DNA of 64,000 nucleotides from Maylandia zebra. Taxonomy: Eukaryota; Chordata; Actinopteri; Cichliformes; Cichlidae. Positions 48,263 to 61,562 of the stretch are shown in pieces (positions within the stretch are counted from its first letter, which is position 1; each line of letters begins with the position of its first letter). The translations under genes and the position numbers were made by a program. The notes beneath the pieces are model-generated. The model had not been told where the DNA came from. It worked only from the letters and a program-made list of their open reading frames with translations, and did not search any database. The stretch spans positions 14,529,623 to 14,593,622 of the forward strand of contig NC_135172.1 in the NCBI RefSeq assembly GCF_041146795.1, given 5' to 3'.

Positions 48263-48269
48263 TGTCAGT

Positions 48270-49450
48270 CAAATCTTCTTAGCGTTTGTCCCACGTAGTC
48301 ATGGGGTCCACTGTGTTCCACATCTGTCTCCACCTGAAGCGATCAAAGGCGTCTTCTAGCGTGACATTCAAGCTGCGTGTCTTCCCTGAGGCAGCAAAGC
48401 CACCGGATTTTAAACATCCCTCTGGCAATGAGTTTTTTGACACAGAGTCCTCATCACTTCTGGCATCATGTGCATACCATTGAAGTTTCATCTTTTCTGT
48501 GATTAGTGCCATTTATTTTCATTTTCATTTTCATTTTCTGATATCTTCACTAGCGGCATCGTGCCAGGGTGAGGCCTAGAATCCACGTGTGTTGTTGTTG
48601 CTGACCAGCAATTAGGTACATAAAGAGCAGCTGGGAATTCAATGATCTTGTAAATCTTGGACTTTAGGCAAACAGGCATCTGCCCGGGACAGGGGGTCCT
48701 AGCGAGCTGATGACCCAAGCCTGTGTATCCAGGAGGGTATTACAGTCGGTGGTGATGATGTCACTGTCTTTAGGTTTAGTTTCTCTATAATCTACAATCC
48801 ACAACAGGAGATTGACCATTGATTTGTCCATGCAGAGGATGAAAAACAATGGCAAAAGGGATGATCCTTGGTGGACCCAAACACTGATGATAAAAGGCAG
48901 CGAGGTCTCCCCTGGGTACTGTACTGATGGTGAGGTAAAGCAGTTGGACTGGACAAGGTCTTCTGGAACGTTGAGTGCCTGAAGAGCAAAGATTAGCTCT
49001 TTCAGGATCCAGTTGAAGGCTTTCTCCAAATCAGCTGATAACTTGTGCATTTCATGACATCACCTTTGCCCTTCTAAATGGGCACTGTAGTGCTGGTCAT
49101 CCAAACCGAAGCACTTCGTCATGACTAATGATTCAGTTGAACTGGCTTGTGAGAATTAAGGCATTATGGCAGCCAGGGAGTTCTCACACCCCAGCTGGGA
49201 TGCTGTCTGGCCCACATTTCATCTTCTTGACAGCTGGTTTGACTTCTGTTGCACTGATTGGCGGCATGACCCCAGAATAGGGTCAAAGCCATCAACTGGC
49301 AGATAAGGAACTCGCCATTGACGATTCTTGAGAAGCACTTACTCCAACGCTGAAAGATAGCAACCAGGTCTCACAGAACACAGTGACCATCGACCTTGAT
49401 GTGTCTCAATCTGAGTGAATGGACAAAGCACACACACCATATAACTGGTT
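48270..49450 (-). pseudogene. LINE reverse-transcriptase relic, minus strand
   Basis: At 48664-49050 the minus strand reads SADLEKAFNWILKELIFALQ and ...VWVHQGSSLLPLFFILCMD, the first aspartate block (ADLEKAFD) and the 'VHQGS-x-L-x-PLLF' block of non-LTR reverse transcriptases. Further on (48279-48512) it reads EKMKLQWYAHDARSDEDS and ...TLEDAFDRFRWRQM, the usual C-terminal end. Upstream (49060-49300) are remnants of an earlier part (TEVKPAVKKMKCGP in one frame). The F[AV]DD catalytic block is missing and stops are frequent. Confidence 0.78.
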
Positions 49451-52400
49451 GCTGTCATCTAGATAAATGACTACAGAAACAGGCAGCTACAGTATATTCC
49501 TCCTTGTCAGACTCAGGAAAAAGTCTGCTTTGATGAAGGACTTCTGGCTTCTTTGTTGCTTTGGTGTGGAGGGATGCCCTGCAGCAGCCCTGCAACTCCT
49601 CACAGCACTGAAAATGTACAAACAGGAAAGCAGGCAAACACTGGTCCATCTACTGAGATAAACAGAAGGCCTTGGACTTTTAGGAAAAGCGAGTAGAGAG
49701 AGTGAATAAATATCTGAAAATGATTTCACTCGGTCGTATGTTTTACAGCAAATTCTAACTTGCGGGTCAAGCAGTGACTGACAGTCAGGTTAGGGTTGAT
49801 CTTTTCACATCGGTGTGGGGCCGCACTGACCGGACATGTGATTGACTCTGAGTAACCTTTCTTGGGTGTTTTTGTGAGGATCTGCTGCTGTGAATCCTTT
49901 AATTTCTCTTTCATTGAGCTGGTGCTACTTTTCATGCTGGAATAGAGTGCTATGCTTGATGGACTATTGAAAAGCCATGCATGAATCAGCATAGATTTGG
50001 AACAGGATCATCCCCCTGCATAGTGTCATCTCTACTATCAGAGGAGAGCAAGTCTCAAAAGAAAAAGTCCATTTTGCAGAGGCAAGTACATGTCCACTAC
50101 GGGGTGGGGCGGTGGGGGTCGCTCCACTCTTCTAACGCTGCATGTTACAGCTGCACACATTTAGAATGTGTTTGTACAGATATGACAGGAACAAATAAAA
50201 TGAAATGGTTCGTGTCTGCCAATTTCTACATTGCAGGAATGTGCCAGGATGTACACCTTGTAGATTTTGTCAGCTACCACTGAAAGATAAATACACTCCA
50301 GCTTTGGCTGGTTTCTCTGCAATCTCAGTTACATCAACATGAACTGCCTTAAAGGCTCATGAATGTGCTTTCAGTAATTGCCCTGATATGCTGTTTTCTC
50401 CAATTCCTTATTCCCCAGAATCTCTACAGTACAGATGGAAAATCCAAAGTTATCATATACTCATAGCGCTCAGATAACCTCATTAATGGAAGATATGGCA
50501 GGGTGAAATAAACCCAGTGTTTTTTTTTTAGGAAGAAGAGCTATTACTGATCAGCGGTATTCCACTACAGCAAGTAAGTGAAATCTGTAAACAGACATCA
50601 GTTTAAACATACCCATGAAGTATGTGGGGTATAGTTGGATATAAAACAAATGACAGATCGCTCTTATCATAAACAGAGTTGTGACCGATAAAGATCAGTG
50701 TTTGCATACATCCTTTAAATCACTGACACTTTGTGCTATTGGAGAAGCTAGCTTGACAACAAAAGAGAGCAGCAGCATTTTTTTGTTGTTGTTGTTTGCA
50801 CTTGTGCATTGTGGATAAATCTGTGGTGACCACTGAACTGTCGCAAGCTCTTCTTTTAATACTTTTAGATCAAGGTGACAACAGCAATTAGGTTCAGCGT
50901 TCATGGTTCATAAAGGTTTGGTAACAAAGGAAGAAAGATCGGAGGAAATCAAGGGAGGTCTCAGCAAGTGTGACTAGCCATCTGATTTGCAAGTCATGAT
51001 ATGTCTATATTTCTTCAGTGGTCCTGGTAAGTCTCCGAATTCTTTGTTTCTCAATAATTGCGAGCATCCCAAACCTGAAGAGAAAACCCCAAACTGCACA
51101 TGGAACACTGCATAGTTCTTGCAGTCATCACACAATAGCTATAACTTATATCTTACTGTCAAATGAAAACTAGCATTAGTCCAGGCAGTGTACTCACATC
51201 CAAGCACTAACAAGGGTTTTGAATGGATGATCCAATCATATTGCATCTCTGATACGGACTTCATAACCGATGCACAGTTTAGGCCTGAACTTTTTCTAGG
51301 AATTAGCTTTATAGAGTAGCACATGAGAATATAAATGTCTGATATAATGTCCAATTAAGTGCAAAGTCCAGGTGATGTCCAGCTGTGTCTTTCCTCTTTT
51401 CTCCTTGTACGGCAACACCTTCGCCTAAACCAAACAGACCATTTCCAGTAGCTAAAACGGAGTGGGTGCTTCTTGCTGTGCACTACATGTGAGAAATTGC
51501 AAATGTGGACGATATTCCAACTTGATTTTTCCAACACAAGTTCAGAAAACAGCTTCTGACCATCACTCTCAGGCCAACAGCATCTGCTGGGATTCAGTGA
51601 GAGCTCTGATAATCAGGTGAGCCTACCCAAGACTAACTAAACGCATTTGGGTTTTTGGTTGGTTTTTGGTTGGTTTTTGTTTTTTAAAAAAGGTCACTTC
51701 ATTGACATTTGTTTCAGTTGCTTAGCTATACATGAAACTCATTGTAAAAATTCACTGGAAAGGGCATTGGTCATTAAAGAGAGTGACAGACCTGAACCAC
51801 CATGACAAAAGCACAGTCCTTCTAAAGAAAAAGCTCCATTTAATGGTAACTGATTGATCTGTGAGTAAAACAGATGAAACAGCTGCACCAAAAAATGAGA
51901 TCCTTCAGGGAAAAGGTGAGTTCTGAACAGTAATAGTGACTCGGATTAATGTCCTCACCATGAAAGGGAAAAATCCTGCTGACAGAACTCATCAATCTGA
52001 AGGCATCATCCATCAGTGAGACTAAAGCAGTGCTCATTCTCTGCTCAGCTGAAACAAGCTGACTTGATTGCTTTAGTCAATAACAGAAATAGAGTCTCAA
52101 GAAAAAAACTGCTTCAGTGTGCAATTTACAGTAATGTGGGTTTCTGGTAGAGATAGATTTTTTTTCACATGCCCTGTGGGGTTACTGAAATAAATACATG
52201 ATGAGTTGATGACTAAAATGCTGGTACTGTAATTTATTTGGCATATTTTTATTAATTCATATCACGCAGCAATCGCTGTCTGATGGCAAACACACGTTCA
52301 AACCCTCGACTGCTCTCCATTATTCACAGGCTTTCCGATCTTACTGTGCGACAAGCTGTCACTCACGGGTGGCTGCTGCTGTAAGCTGTTAAAACTCTTA

Positions 52401-52798
52401 AGATTAATTTTAGTGGAACAAAAGAAATCAGCCCTTGCTGTCATTTAGCCAGCTTGTTAGCTTGGATGACAACAGGATTAAAGGTTGGAACAGCTTAACA
52501 AAGAGAAATACTCGAACCACCTACCCCTGTCTCATAACTGTACAGCTGCTTTAGCGGTGTGTGTGGGCAAGAGTCCATTTTGAACACATTTTGGTCTTTG
52601 TGTCCCCAAAAAGGTCACGACTGTCAAAACAACTCTCTGTTGGTCAATTTCCTTAAGTAAAACACAAAAGACACAAAGGATTTGTGTGCATGTCTCACTG
52701 TGGCACTTCCACGTTTTTCTTCTTCTTCTTCCGCTTCTCTTCTGTTCTTGCTCTTTGAGACAAAGTCGTGAGAAAGAAAAGAGGGGATTGAATTTACA
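49451..52798. other. Non-coding stretch, no gene recognised
   Basis: About 3.3 kb with no conserved frame or repeat family that I can name. A short (GGTTTTT)n run lies near 51650-51680 and a poly(T) run near 50519-50530. Confidence 0.5.
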
Positions 52799-52800
52799 AG

Positions 52801-52862
52801 TGTTTGTTTTGTGTTTGTGATTTTTTTTTTTTTTTTTGATGATCACAAACACAAAACAAACA
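52801..52862. repeat. Perfect hairpin, 20-21 bp arms, T-rich loop
   Basis: The left arm tgtttgttttgtgtttgtga (52801-52820) and the right arm tcacaaacacaaaacaaaca (52843-52862) are exact reverse complements. The next bases (t at 52821, a at 52842) extend the pairing by one. The loop is mostly T. It sits about 20 bp left of the MITE at 52883. Confidence 0.9.
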
Positions 52863-52882
52863 TGATGGACCAGTAGGTCCAG

Positions 52883-53269
52883 TAGTGGTCCCGAACCTTT
52901 TTTGCACCGCGGACTGGTTTAATGTTGGACAATATTTTCACAGACCAGTCTTTAAGGTGTCGCGGACAAATACAACAAAAAAAAATGATGCAATTGTGTA
53001 ACTTTATTAGCAGCGTCCTCCTGAAATGCGCCAACAACATTGAGAGTAACATCCACCTCTCTGCCCCTTAATGCTCTCTGGTCACTATGGTAACGCATAA
53101 ATATTTCTTTCAAAATAAGACACACAACTACAACACGGGAAAAGACCCAGGGAGACAGAGTTAACGATAAAAACCCTGAAATTTCACACCCGAGCCTCAA
53201 CTCTCGCGGCCGGTACCAAACGACTCACGGGCCGGTACCGGTCCGTGGCCCGGGGGTTGGGGACCACTA
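52883..53269. mobile_element. hAT-like MITE, 387 bp
   Basis: The ends are TAGTGGTCCCGAACCTTTTT and ...GGGGGTTGGGGACCACTA. The inner sequence carries 'gcaccgcggactgg' and 'ggccggtaccggtccgtggccc', which pair in opposite directions, the form of a widespread fish hAT MITE. A clean 8-bp duplication was not found; 'cagtagg' occurs on both sides but with an offset. Non-coding. Confidence 0.75.
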
Positions 53270-53277
53270 CAGTAGGA

Positions 53278-53790
53278 CATGCCCAAACACCTCGTCTCGT
53301 CCAGGTTGCATCCTAGGCAGAGACCTGAACCACCTCAGCTGGCTCCTTTCAATTTGTCACGGCAGCAACTCTGCTCTCCCTCTCCCCTCACTCATGAACA
53401 AGACACTGAGATACTTAAACTCATCCGTCCTTTTCCAGCTAGGAAACAATGTTTCAGTCTTGAGGGTGTTAATTTCTCAATCCATTTCACACTTGGCAGC
53501 AAACTGCACTGAGATCACCACCTTATGATGCTAACATAAGTGTATAATCTGCAAAAAGCAAAGATAAACTCCTGCTTCCAACAAATTGGAGACCCTCTAC
53601 CTGGCTATGCCTAAATATTCTGTCCAGACTACAAACACGGTCAGTAACAAAGGACAGAGGTGATGAGTCCAACACCCACAGGGAACGAGAGGGGCAGGGG
53701 GCTGCCTTGAAGTGGACCCAGGATTCCCTGGAGAGATTATATCCCTTGGCTGCCTTGGAAACAACTTGATATCCCACAGATGAGCTGGAA
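53278..53790 (-). pseudogene. LINE reverse-transcriptase relic, minus strand
   Basis: On the minus strand, 53523-53700 reads ...LDRIFRHSQVEGLQFVGSRS followed by LSLLFADYTLMLASS. This matches the catalytic block FADD-x-x-LLASS of a common fish non-LTR retrotransposon, with the second catalytic aspartate changed to tyrosine. The part at 53300-53480 resembles a more distal segment (aagacactgagatacttaaact). Internal deletions and stops exclude function. Confidence 0.78.
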
Positions 53791-56520
53791 GATGTGACTG
53801 GGATGAGGATAAGCAGACAAAAATGAATGGATGCATCCTGTAGTGATTGATGTCCAAAACTTGTAAAGCCTGTAATAAGTCTGTATATTTTTCAGTGAGC
53901 ATCTCAAAAGATGAAGAAGAAGATGATGACATGAGTATCTAAATCTGTGGGAGTGAAAATAAATGTCAAATCAACATGTCATATCTCAGTTTGTGACATC
54001 TATCAGAGATTAAGAGTAAGTGTGCCATGATTATGATAACATCCTTCTTCCTGTTCTTTGCATCTGTGACAGGTCGGTATGTCCCAGCCTGAAGATTGGC
54101 CTCAAGCTGAGTATCTATGCATGTATCTACCTATTTATCTATGCTGTACTTTCTCTGGGGACAGGAAGAGATTGTCATTAATCACGAGGGCTTCTCTCTG
54201 CTGCAACAGTGGGATCCCAGCTGAAGGCACATGAATTATGTTCCACCTTCTCACATGCACTCACACACGCATTAATTGAATCTCTGAGTGTTTAACAAAC
54301 CATCTCGGCTATCTATGTGAGCGCCTGAGGGCAATCAATCTCTTCAGGCACCGCTAACGATCCTCTGCACATAAAATTTGAAGCATATTCCCCAATAATG
54401 ACTCCCCCGTAATGACATTTGCCTCTGCATCCTTCTCCTTTATCCATGACACGTATGCTTGTCCTGTACTAATGACTGCAAACATACAATTAGCTTAAAA
54501 GTGATTTCACGAAAAATTGACATCCACACAGCACCGTTTCTCGGATCTGTTTCCTTCCACCCCCCCGTCACTTCCTGAGTTTAATGGGAATAATTTAAGA
54601 CCATGTTTTCACGACCTTTCTCATTGTTTGACGCCAATATCTGCCAAAGAAAATGGAAAAAGATGATAAACAGGACAGCGTCGCAGCATGTTTCAAACCT
54701 GTGTCATCACATTCTTTGCTTGGACACAAATAGCCCTGAACCTGGGCAGAAGAGAACAGATGGAGGGATTCGAGTTTGGAATAGCTTTGACTTTCACAAA
54801 TAAATATGACAGAACTGCTGCCCGTCCTTTATTGGAAAACTTTTCACGGACAGGCCTGGAAAATCATGTTTTTATATGACACACCTAATTTACAATGAGC
54901 GCTGGCCTGTTGATGCTTGATAATAAAAAATCGATTATAAACACTTTCTCTGAAATACACAGTTACACTGTGGAGCATGAAGTGAATCAGAGCCAAAGTT
55001 ATGATGAGGTTAGCAAAAGACACATTTAAAGATCTCAAACAACTTGAAGGCCACATTTCATCCTCAGCACGCATTACAGGGTGATTAAAATGTACATTTT
55101 TTAATAAAAAAATAGATTTCTTATTATTTTCTCTGTGTAAATACCTGAGCTTTTAGCTACACGACCTGGAATAAAAGATGCAGTTTTCTGCCATGTTAAA
55201 GATTAGGTTTATGTAGTTCACCACTTAAATAGTATTTACTGTTGTCATGACAGTACATTGTGGGCTGGATGCAGTACATAAATCATAAGTAATAATAATG
55301 GTTGTTCGGCTGGAGTCTCAGGGTCGATTGTTTAGTCATTATGCTGTCATCCCACCAGTGACAATGCCAGTAATTCTTTCGTAAGGAGAAAATGACTGGC
55401 CCATTTTTCTTTTTTCTTTTTTTTAGCAGAAGCAGCATCAATAGGAGAGACGGTTCAGGGATGTAGTGAAGGAGGGATGGTTTGACAGAGGAAAATTAGC
55501 GATAGGGAAACTAAAAGTGAAGAAAGAGAAGAAAAAGGAAGTAGACGACGGTTTAAAAAAGAAGACAAATAAAAAAAAACCTTGTAGCCCAAAGCTAATG
55601 GTGATTACTTGGCACAAAGATGGACCTAGGCTATGGTCCTGAAGACTGAATCCCAAAGTAAACGCCTGATGACTTTATGGGCTCGGTCACTGCATTCATG
55701 TCTTCTGTAAGAAACATGAAGGTTTTCTGTACACTTTGGTCCTCATTAGTGTCCAGGAGGATGATAAAGCAGAGTATGCTTAGGGCCAGGTCTGCCTTCT
55801 GAGTCATGTCTCTACAGTATTAGCATGCAGCATCCTTTTTTCCTCCTTTTTTTTTCTATAATGTTTGCTTTCAAAGAGCTGCGATGGAGAAATGCTCAGT
55901 TTGAAGCTTTGAAAACAGGACTTCACAAAACCAGTGGATGACATCATGATGCTCACATCTGTCTCTAACTGACGACTGATCTCGCACATCATCTGTAAAC
56001 AAAAGCAGATTTTTTTTTTTTGTTATAAAACTTTTTGCCAAATTTCCTATTTAGTGCACTTTATTTTTATAATTGCACTCACATCTGGTGATCCGCCTCT
56101 TAAGTCTGACGTCATTCACCATTTCTGGGTCTGAACTCTTCTTCGGTTAAAAATTAAAAATTAAACAACAGCAGTGTTTCTAGGCTTCCTGGAGTTGGCC
56201 TAGCTTCCATATAATCGTGTGCTACCTACAGGGCTATGATTAGGATAATATGAGCACATTAGCAGAGCAAAGACACAGGATGAGCATTGCCTTGTTCCCC
56301 TCATTTAACGTTAATGTAAGAATTTTTACAATGAGCAGAGACAAAGTGTTACACAGCAATTTTCTACTGTAGCTAAGAGCTCAAACTACAAACACTCACG
56401 TCTAATGGACGCTGCGGGGTCAACTCAGGGTTCTGTATCATTCCCAACGATCCTTCAACATGCAGACCGGAGCAGCCTGGGAAATGATCCACCACCATTC
56501 TGATTGGTAGACACACTGAA
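53791..56520. other. Non-coding stretch, no gene recognised
   Basis: No conserved frame or named repeat found. Local poly(T)/poly(A) runs lie at 55410 and 55990-56020. Confidence 0.5.
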
Positions 56521-56524
56521 CTCC

Positions 56525-57205
56525 ACAGACCTGTATTATCAGAATCATCAGAATCAGAAACTGTCATTGTCACAGGTACAACGAAATTAAGAATGGTCCC
56601 CGATCATTGCATCATCCCTAGCAATATCAAAATATAAATAAAACAATAAAATTCAATAAATAAAATAGATAGAATACTTAAAATACTAATAAGATGTAAC
56701 AGTAAACATTCACATACATTCCCACATACATGCTTCAGACCGTGCATAGATTAACACAAGAGTGGCGTGATGGACATTTTTTTGTAGTATTCAGATGTGT
56801 TATTGCAATTGGATAACAGCTGTGTTTGAGTCTATTAATCCTTGCGCTGATTGCCCTGTACCGTCTGCCTGGGGGCAACAGTTCAAACAGGGAGTGGCCA
56901 GGATGTGAGGTGTCTTTTATGATGTTTTGGGCCTTTTTAAAACAGTGGATGTTGTGTAGAACTTCCAGTGTGGGGAGAGGGCAGCCAGTGATCTTTTGGG
57001 CGGTGTTAATGATCCCTTGGAGTGCTTTCCCCTGAGCCCCTGTGCAGCTAGTGTACCAAATGCATATGCAGTAGGTTAGAACACTCTCAATGGTGGCTCT
57101 GTAGAAGGACACCAGCAGTCTCTGTGTGATGTTATTCCTCCTGAGAATTCTCAGGAAGTACAGTCTCTGTTGGGCCTTTTTCAGCAGCTCGGAGGTGTTC
57201 ACACT
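56525..57205 (-). pseudogene. LINE (CR1/L2-type) 3' end, ORF2 C-terminus
   Basis: A 155-codon minus-strand frame at 56735-57202 reads LLKKAQQRLYFLRILRRNNI, then SFYRATIESVLTYCICIWY, and ends near HSLFELLPPGRRYRAISARI. These are standard motifs of the region after the reverse transcriptase in fish CR1/L2-like LINEs. It is followed by a 3' UTR with 'ctgtgacaatgacagtttctg' and TCTGAT units near 56540-56570. The frame is still open, so this copy is fairly young, but it is strongly 5' truncated and lacks the RT catalytic core. Confidence 0.85.
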
Positions 57206-59285
57206 CCAGGAGTATTATATGTTTTATATGTATAAAGACACATAAGGGGAATCAGTTTACATCCTAAATGAATGGAATGTGGCACAAGAAGAAGAACTGT
57301 CTACACCACACACATTTACGAGCCGACAGGCTGGTTGTTCTGCCTTCTGGTGACAGTAAACAACCACAACGTGCAGACGATGCTCTGCAAAACTGTGCGC
57401 ACAACTAGCGCACAACATTACCTTCAGACTGTGGTGCAAAAATAAAATCTTGATATGATCTGTCTAAGGTGGAACAAGAGATCTTGAGGTAGAAACAACA
57501 AATAACTTTTATTGGAATTGAGCAGAGAGCGGCAGGGCACCGTTCATGGAGTCTGTTTCTAATCTGAGCTTTTACATTCACATCAGCAAAAACTAACATA
57601 TAGAAACACTGTACATTAGGTTAATATCTCAGACACCTGTTAATCACGACACCGTTATCATCTTTTCTGCCCTCTAATAGGATCTTACACAGACGCACCT
57701 CAGTCTGTGTTGCTGCTGGCACTCTGTGAGATTAAAATGCAAGCATTTATAGCAGGAACGCTGATAAAGGCCTTTTTTATTCGCATTTTATCTACTGACT
57801 TATTTTATTTTTAATGTTCCTTTTTGTTTTCCTTTCTGCAGAATAATGTTGGCAGTTAGGAGGAAGAATGGTGTCAGGGTGTCGTGGCAGTTATCATAAA
57901 GATGTTCCCCACAGTGCTATTTGTCCCTGTCACACGTGACGTGACATCCATTGTGTCTCGTTCTCTGCACGTAGGATAACCCCACCCCTCGGGGGGAAAA
58001 CGATCAGGAACATTTTAGACATCTGAGAACATTTTTCTCAGTATGCTACAGATAGCTGTTACATTGCTGTCTGTGCACTGAGCGGTTACTGTTAAATGAG
58101 GTGAAACAAACTAATGTTTGGGCAGTCGTAAAGAGTATATCAATCCAACACTCGTTTGTTGCATAACGTCAGCGCCTCGATGTGCCAACATTTTATATTG
58201 TCACATTCTCACCACCCAGTATCAACGATCGTGCTATAATTTTACATTCATAGCCTCATTTTATGCCCCCGTCCTCCTCTTCATCATGAAGCCAATTTCC
58301 CGCGGAGACATCATGTAAATTGACGACATCGTATATCGGTAGATGTGTTAGTCCACCTGTGTGTGAGAGAGCGTGTGCCTTACACCCATGTGGGTTACAG
58401 AGGAAATGGATGCTTTTGAAATGAAGTGCAGCAAAGAGCCCGGGGCAGCTCCTCACTCCCAACCCTCTGCTTTTCATCATAAATCTTTCATTATTCTTAA
58501 GTCACCTTTGTTCTTGCCCCCTCTCCTCGTGTATGGGCTTCCTGAGAGAGAGCGGTACTCTCTGCCTACCTCTGGATTGTCCCAGTTGGATTCAATTTAA
58601 AAAAAACATTCACGTTCAAATCCTTTTTTTTTTCATTCAGAACTGATAAAAAAAAGAGCACTCAGCTGAAAGCATTTGCAAAAAATGAGATAGCATTCAA
58701 AAAGCACATAAAGTACTCTCAGGGTCCAGCTCTGTATGCTCACTGGGCATGCTCACTTTGCTCTGTTGGGCAACCAAGCCATCCCTCAATTTAGCGTTTT
58801 ACCATTTTCCCTCCAGAATCACTCTAGATATATCTGCAGCTATACAACTCCTCTCCTCGAGAAAACTTCCACTCCCCGTGATTTATATTTCCCAATCTCC
58901 TTCCGCTAGCTTTCCCCTCTCCCCTAGCTCAAAACACAAACACGAGATAGGGTCTGAAGATTTTGACGCAGGTATTCAGGAAATATCGAGCGAAGCACAG
59001 CAAGGCAGCTTCAGACTCAGCAGAGCCCGGTGATGGTGTGATTGGGGATTTTTATTTTTATTTATCTGCCCTAACTGTGTGTGAGCAAAACCAGTAGTTT
59101 GCTCAAGCAAACTGCTGGAATCTATCAGCAAAATTTAACCAATGGAGCTGTTTTTCGAAGAGACCGTTACAGAGTTTGGAATACTTGAATTACCAGAAAC
59201 GCTAAAAACTGTCAGAGAAAACAAAAGATCTCATTGGCTGCATAATTTTTAGACCTATAAACCGAGACTCTGCAGCCAATTAGAC
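57206..59285. other. Non-coding stretch, no gene recognised
   Basis: No conserved frame, RNA gene or named repeat seen. Confidence 0.5.
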
Positions 59286-59289
59286 ATGT

Positions 59290-59465
59290 CGACAGAGACA
59301 AAACAATGTGAGAATGGGGGTGAAATATGATCTAAATGACTTTGAATGTGGCATGGTTGAAAGGTAGTCTGAGAAACTGCTGACATTCTGGGATTTTCCA
59401 AGCTGCCATGGGTGAATGGCTGGGAACACTTCCGCAGCCTGTTGCGGGGCCATAACAACACAGCA
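59290..59465 (+). pseudogene. Short Tc1/mariner fragment
   Basis: The sequence 'ctaaatgactttgaatgtggcatggttg' followed by 'gtctgagaaactgctgacattctgggattttcc' is the N-terminal region of the Tc1-like transposase seen at 9770 and 12975. Only about 170 bp remain. Confidence 0.75.
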
Positions 59466-59469
59466 GGTC

Positions 59470-61175
59470 AATGTTTTTGCTTGAATGTATTCACCCACCT
59501 TTAAATATGTTGCTATGTTTAATTTGTAATTTTTGAACTTTGTTATTTGGATTTATTTTGTAATTTAACATACCTTGCTCCATTAATTCATCCTGCTGTT
59601 GTGAATCTATCCAGCAGTGGTACAGTGTAGGTAGTTGTCAGAAACTGCTGCATGTAGTTGGGCTAGCAGGGTCAGATTAGAAGTTAATCATGTAAGCAGG
59701 GCATGGAGCAACAATTTAAAGATGTTTTTACATTATAACACTGACAGGAAGAGATAATTAGGACTGCAACCAGACAGTTTTTTAGTTTTTTTGTCAGTTT
59801 TGTGTGGAATAAATCAGTTTTTTTAATGTTCACCTCATTCTTTGGTACTGAGTGGCATGGAAGCTCCCTTCTACAAAGCATGAGTGTGAAACTTTACCTC
59901 CTGTATATTAGACGTGGTTGAAAAAATTGATTAAAATTGGCCACAGACTACAGATTTTTAAAAGCCTAACCCTCATGTTCATCTGATCAAGGATTACAGT
60001 ACGGTCCCAATAAATTAAACCATATTCATTCAATGAATGGTTTCTGAATGTGTATGGAATTCATTCATTATGCTTCATTGTTCCCACTTATTTTGGTTCA
60101 CAGAAAGAGAAAGCAAACACAATTCTGACCATGGCCACCACAGCCTCGGCCTTTCCTGCTGATCCTCCGGGGTCCTCCCACAGTTCAAAGACTGATTTCT
60201 GCAGATTCGTGTTAAATGAACTGGAAACCACTGTGGCTGTGAATGTGATTATCTACCAAGAGACATTTAATTTTAGGGCAAAATGACAAATTACAATCTT
60301 ATCTCTGCGTGAAAAACCACTGTCTGTTCATTTACTTGAATGGGGCCAATCCAGTCAGCAAGACACAGCAGCAGCCAGTCAAATACATGCTTCCCTGCTC
60401 AATTATTTTGTAACATGAACATTGTGGAAGGCTACCTTGCAATTAGTGCAACAAAACAAAACAAAAAAAAATAACCGTCATTGAAAATACAATTGTGCTT
60501 GTCCGGGACTGTGTTTCATTTTCATTTCCAGCTGAAAAAAGGAAAAAAGACAGAAAGAAAGGACGTTAGCTGCTTTAAACCAGAGCTGTTTTCAATCTGA
60601 ATGAAACAAACTTCAAAAACTTGATTACTGTAATATGAATCATAGTGTACGTGCTTTTATCCTTTTTTCCTCTCTTTCACCTTGCTTTTGAGTTAAGCTG
60701 ACTTTAGCTTGTGTGTGGGATAGACTGGAATGAGTTTTGACCTTGAGAGCTGCATGAGTGTTAGCTCGTGTGCTACCATGTAAGATAAGAAGAACAGTCA
60801 GTGACCGTAGCTGCAGGACGGAGTCACAGCTTTCAGTGGATTTACTCTGTCATAAAAAGGCAAGAATCTACACCTTCTTTGTTCTATTCAGTGTTTATAA
60901 AGAAGTTAGATTTAAAGTGTGCTCAAACTTATAGTCAGCTTGTTTGAAGTTTTTGGTGATCAATCATCCTGTGAGTTTATAGATCTTGGCAGCATGGAGT
61001 GTGAAAACAAATCTGTTTCCAGATCTGAGATGTCAGGAAATCCCAGCGGACTTGACTGGCTGCCGTCTTTGTGTTTCTCAGCATTTTGTTATTACAAGCT
61101 TTCCAAATACTGTGAAACGTTTTGAGGTTAATGTTTCTTTACTTTTCTTTTTTTATACATTTGGTATGTATTTGG
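59470..61175. other. Non-coding stretch, no gene recognised
   Basis: AT-rich without a supportable frame or repeat family. Confidence 0.5.
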
Positions 61176-61562
61176 TATGTTAAATTCTACGCGCAATAAC
61201 TCACAATTACAAAGTGAAAAAGGTTTGCTTGAGAAAATATTACAAATAAAAAAAAATACATAACATCTACATACTTACATGCATTCAAAGCCTTTACAAT
61301 GACACCCAAAACTGAGCTCAGGTGCCTCCTGTTTCCACTGATTATCTGTCAGATGTTTCTATAACGTGACTGGAGTCTACCTGTGATAAATACAACTGAC
61401 TGGGCTTGATTTGGAAAGACACACACTTGTCTATATAAGGTCCCATAGTTAACTGATCATTTCAGAGCATAGACCAAACCACTGTAGACCTCAGAGACAG
61501 GATTGACTGGGACTGAAGGTCCCAGTGAGCACAGTGGGCTCCATCATCTCTCAGTTGATAAA

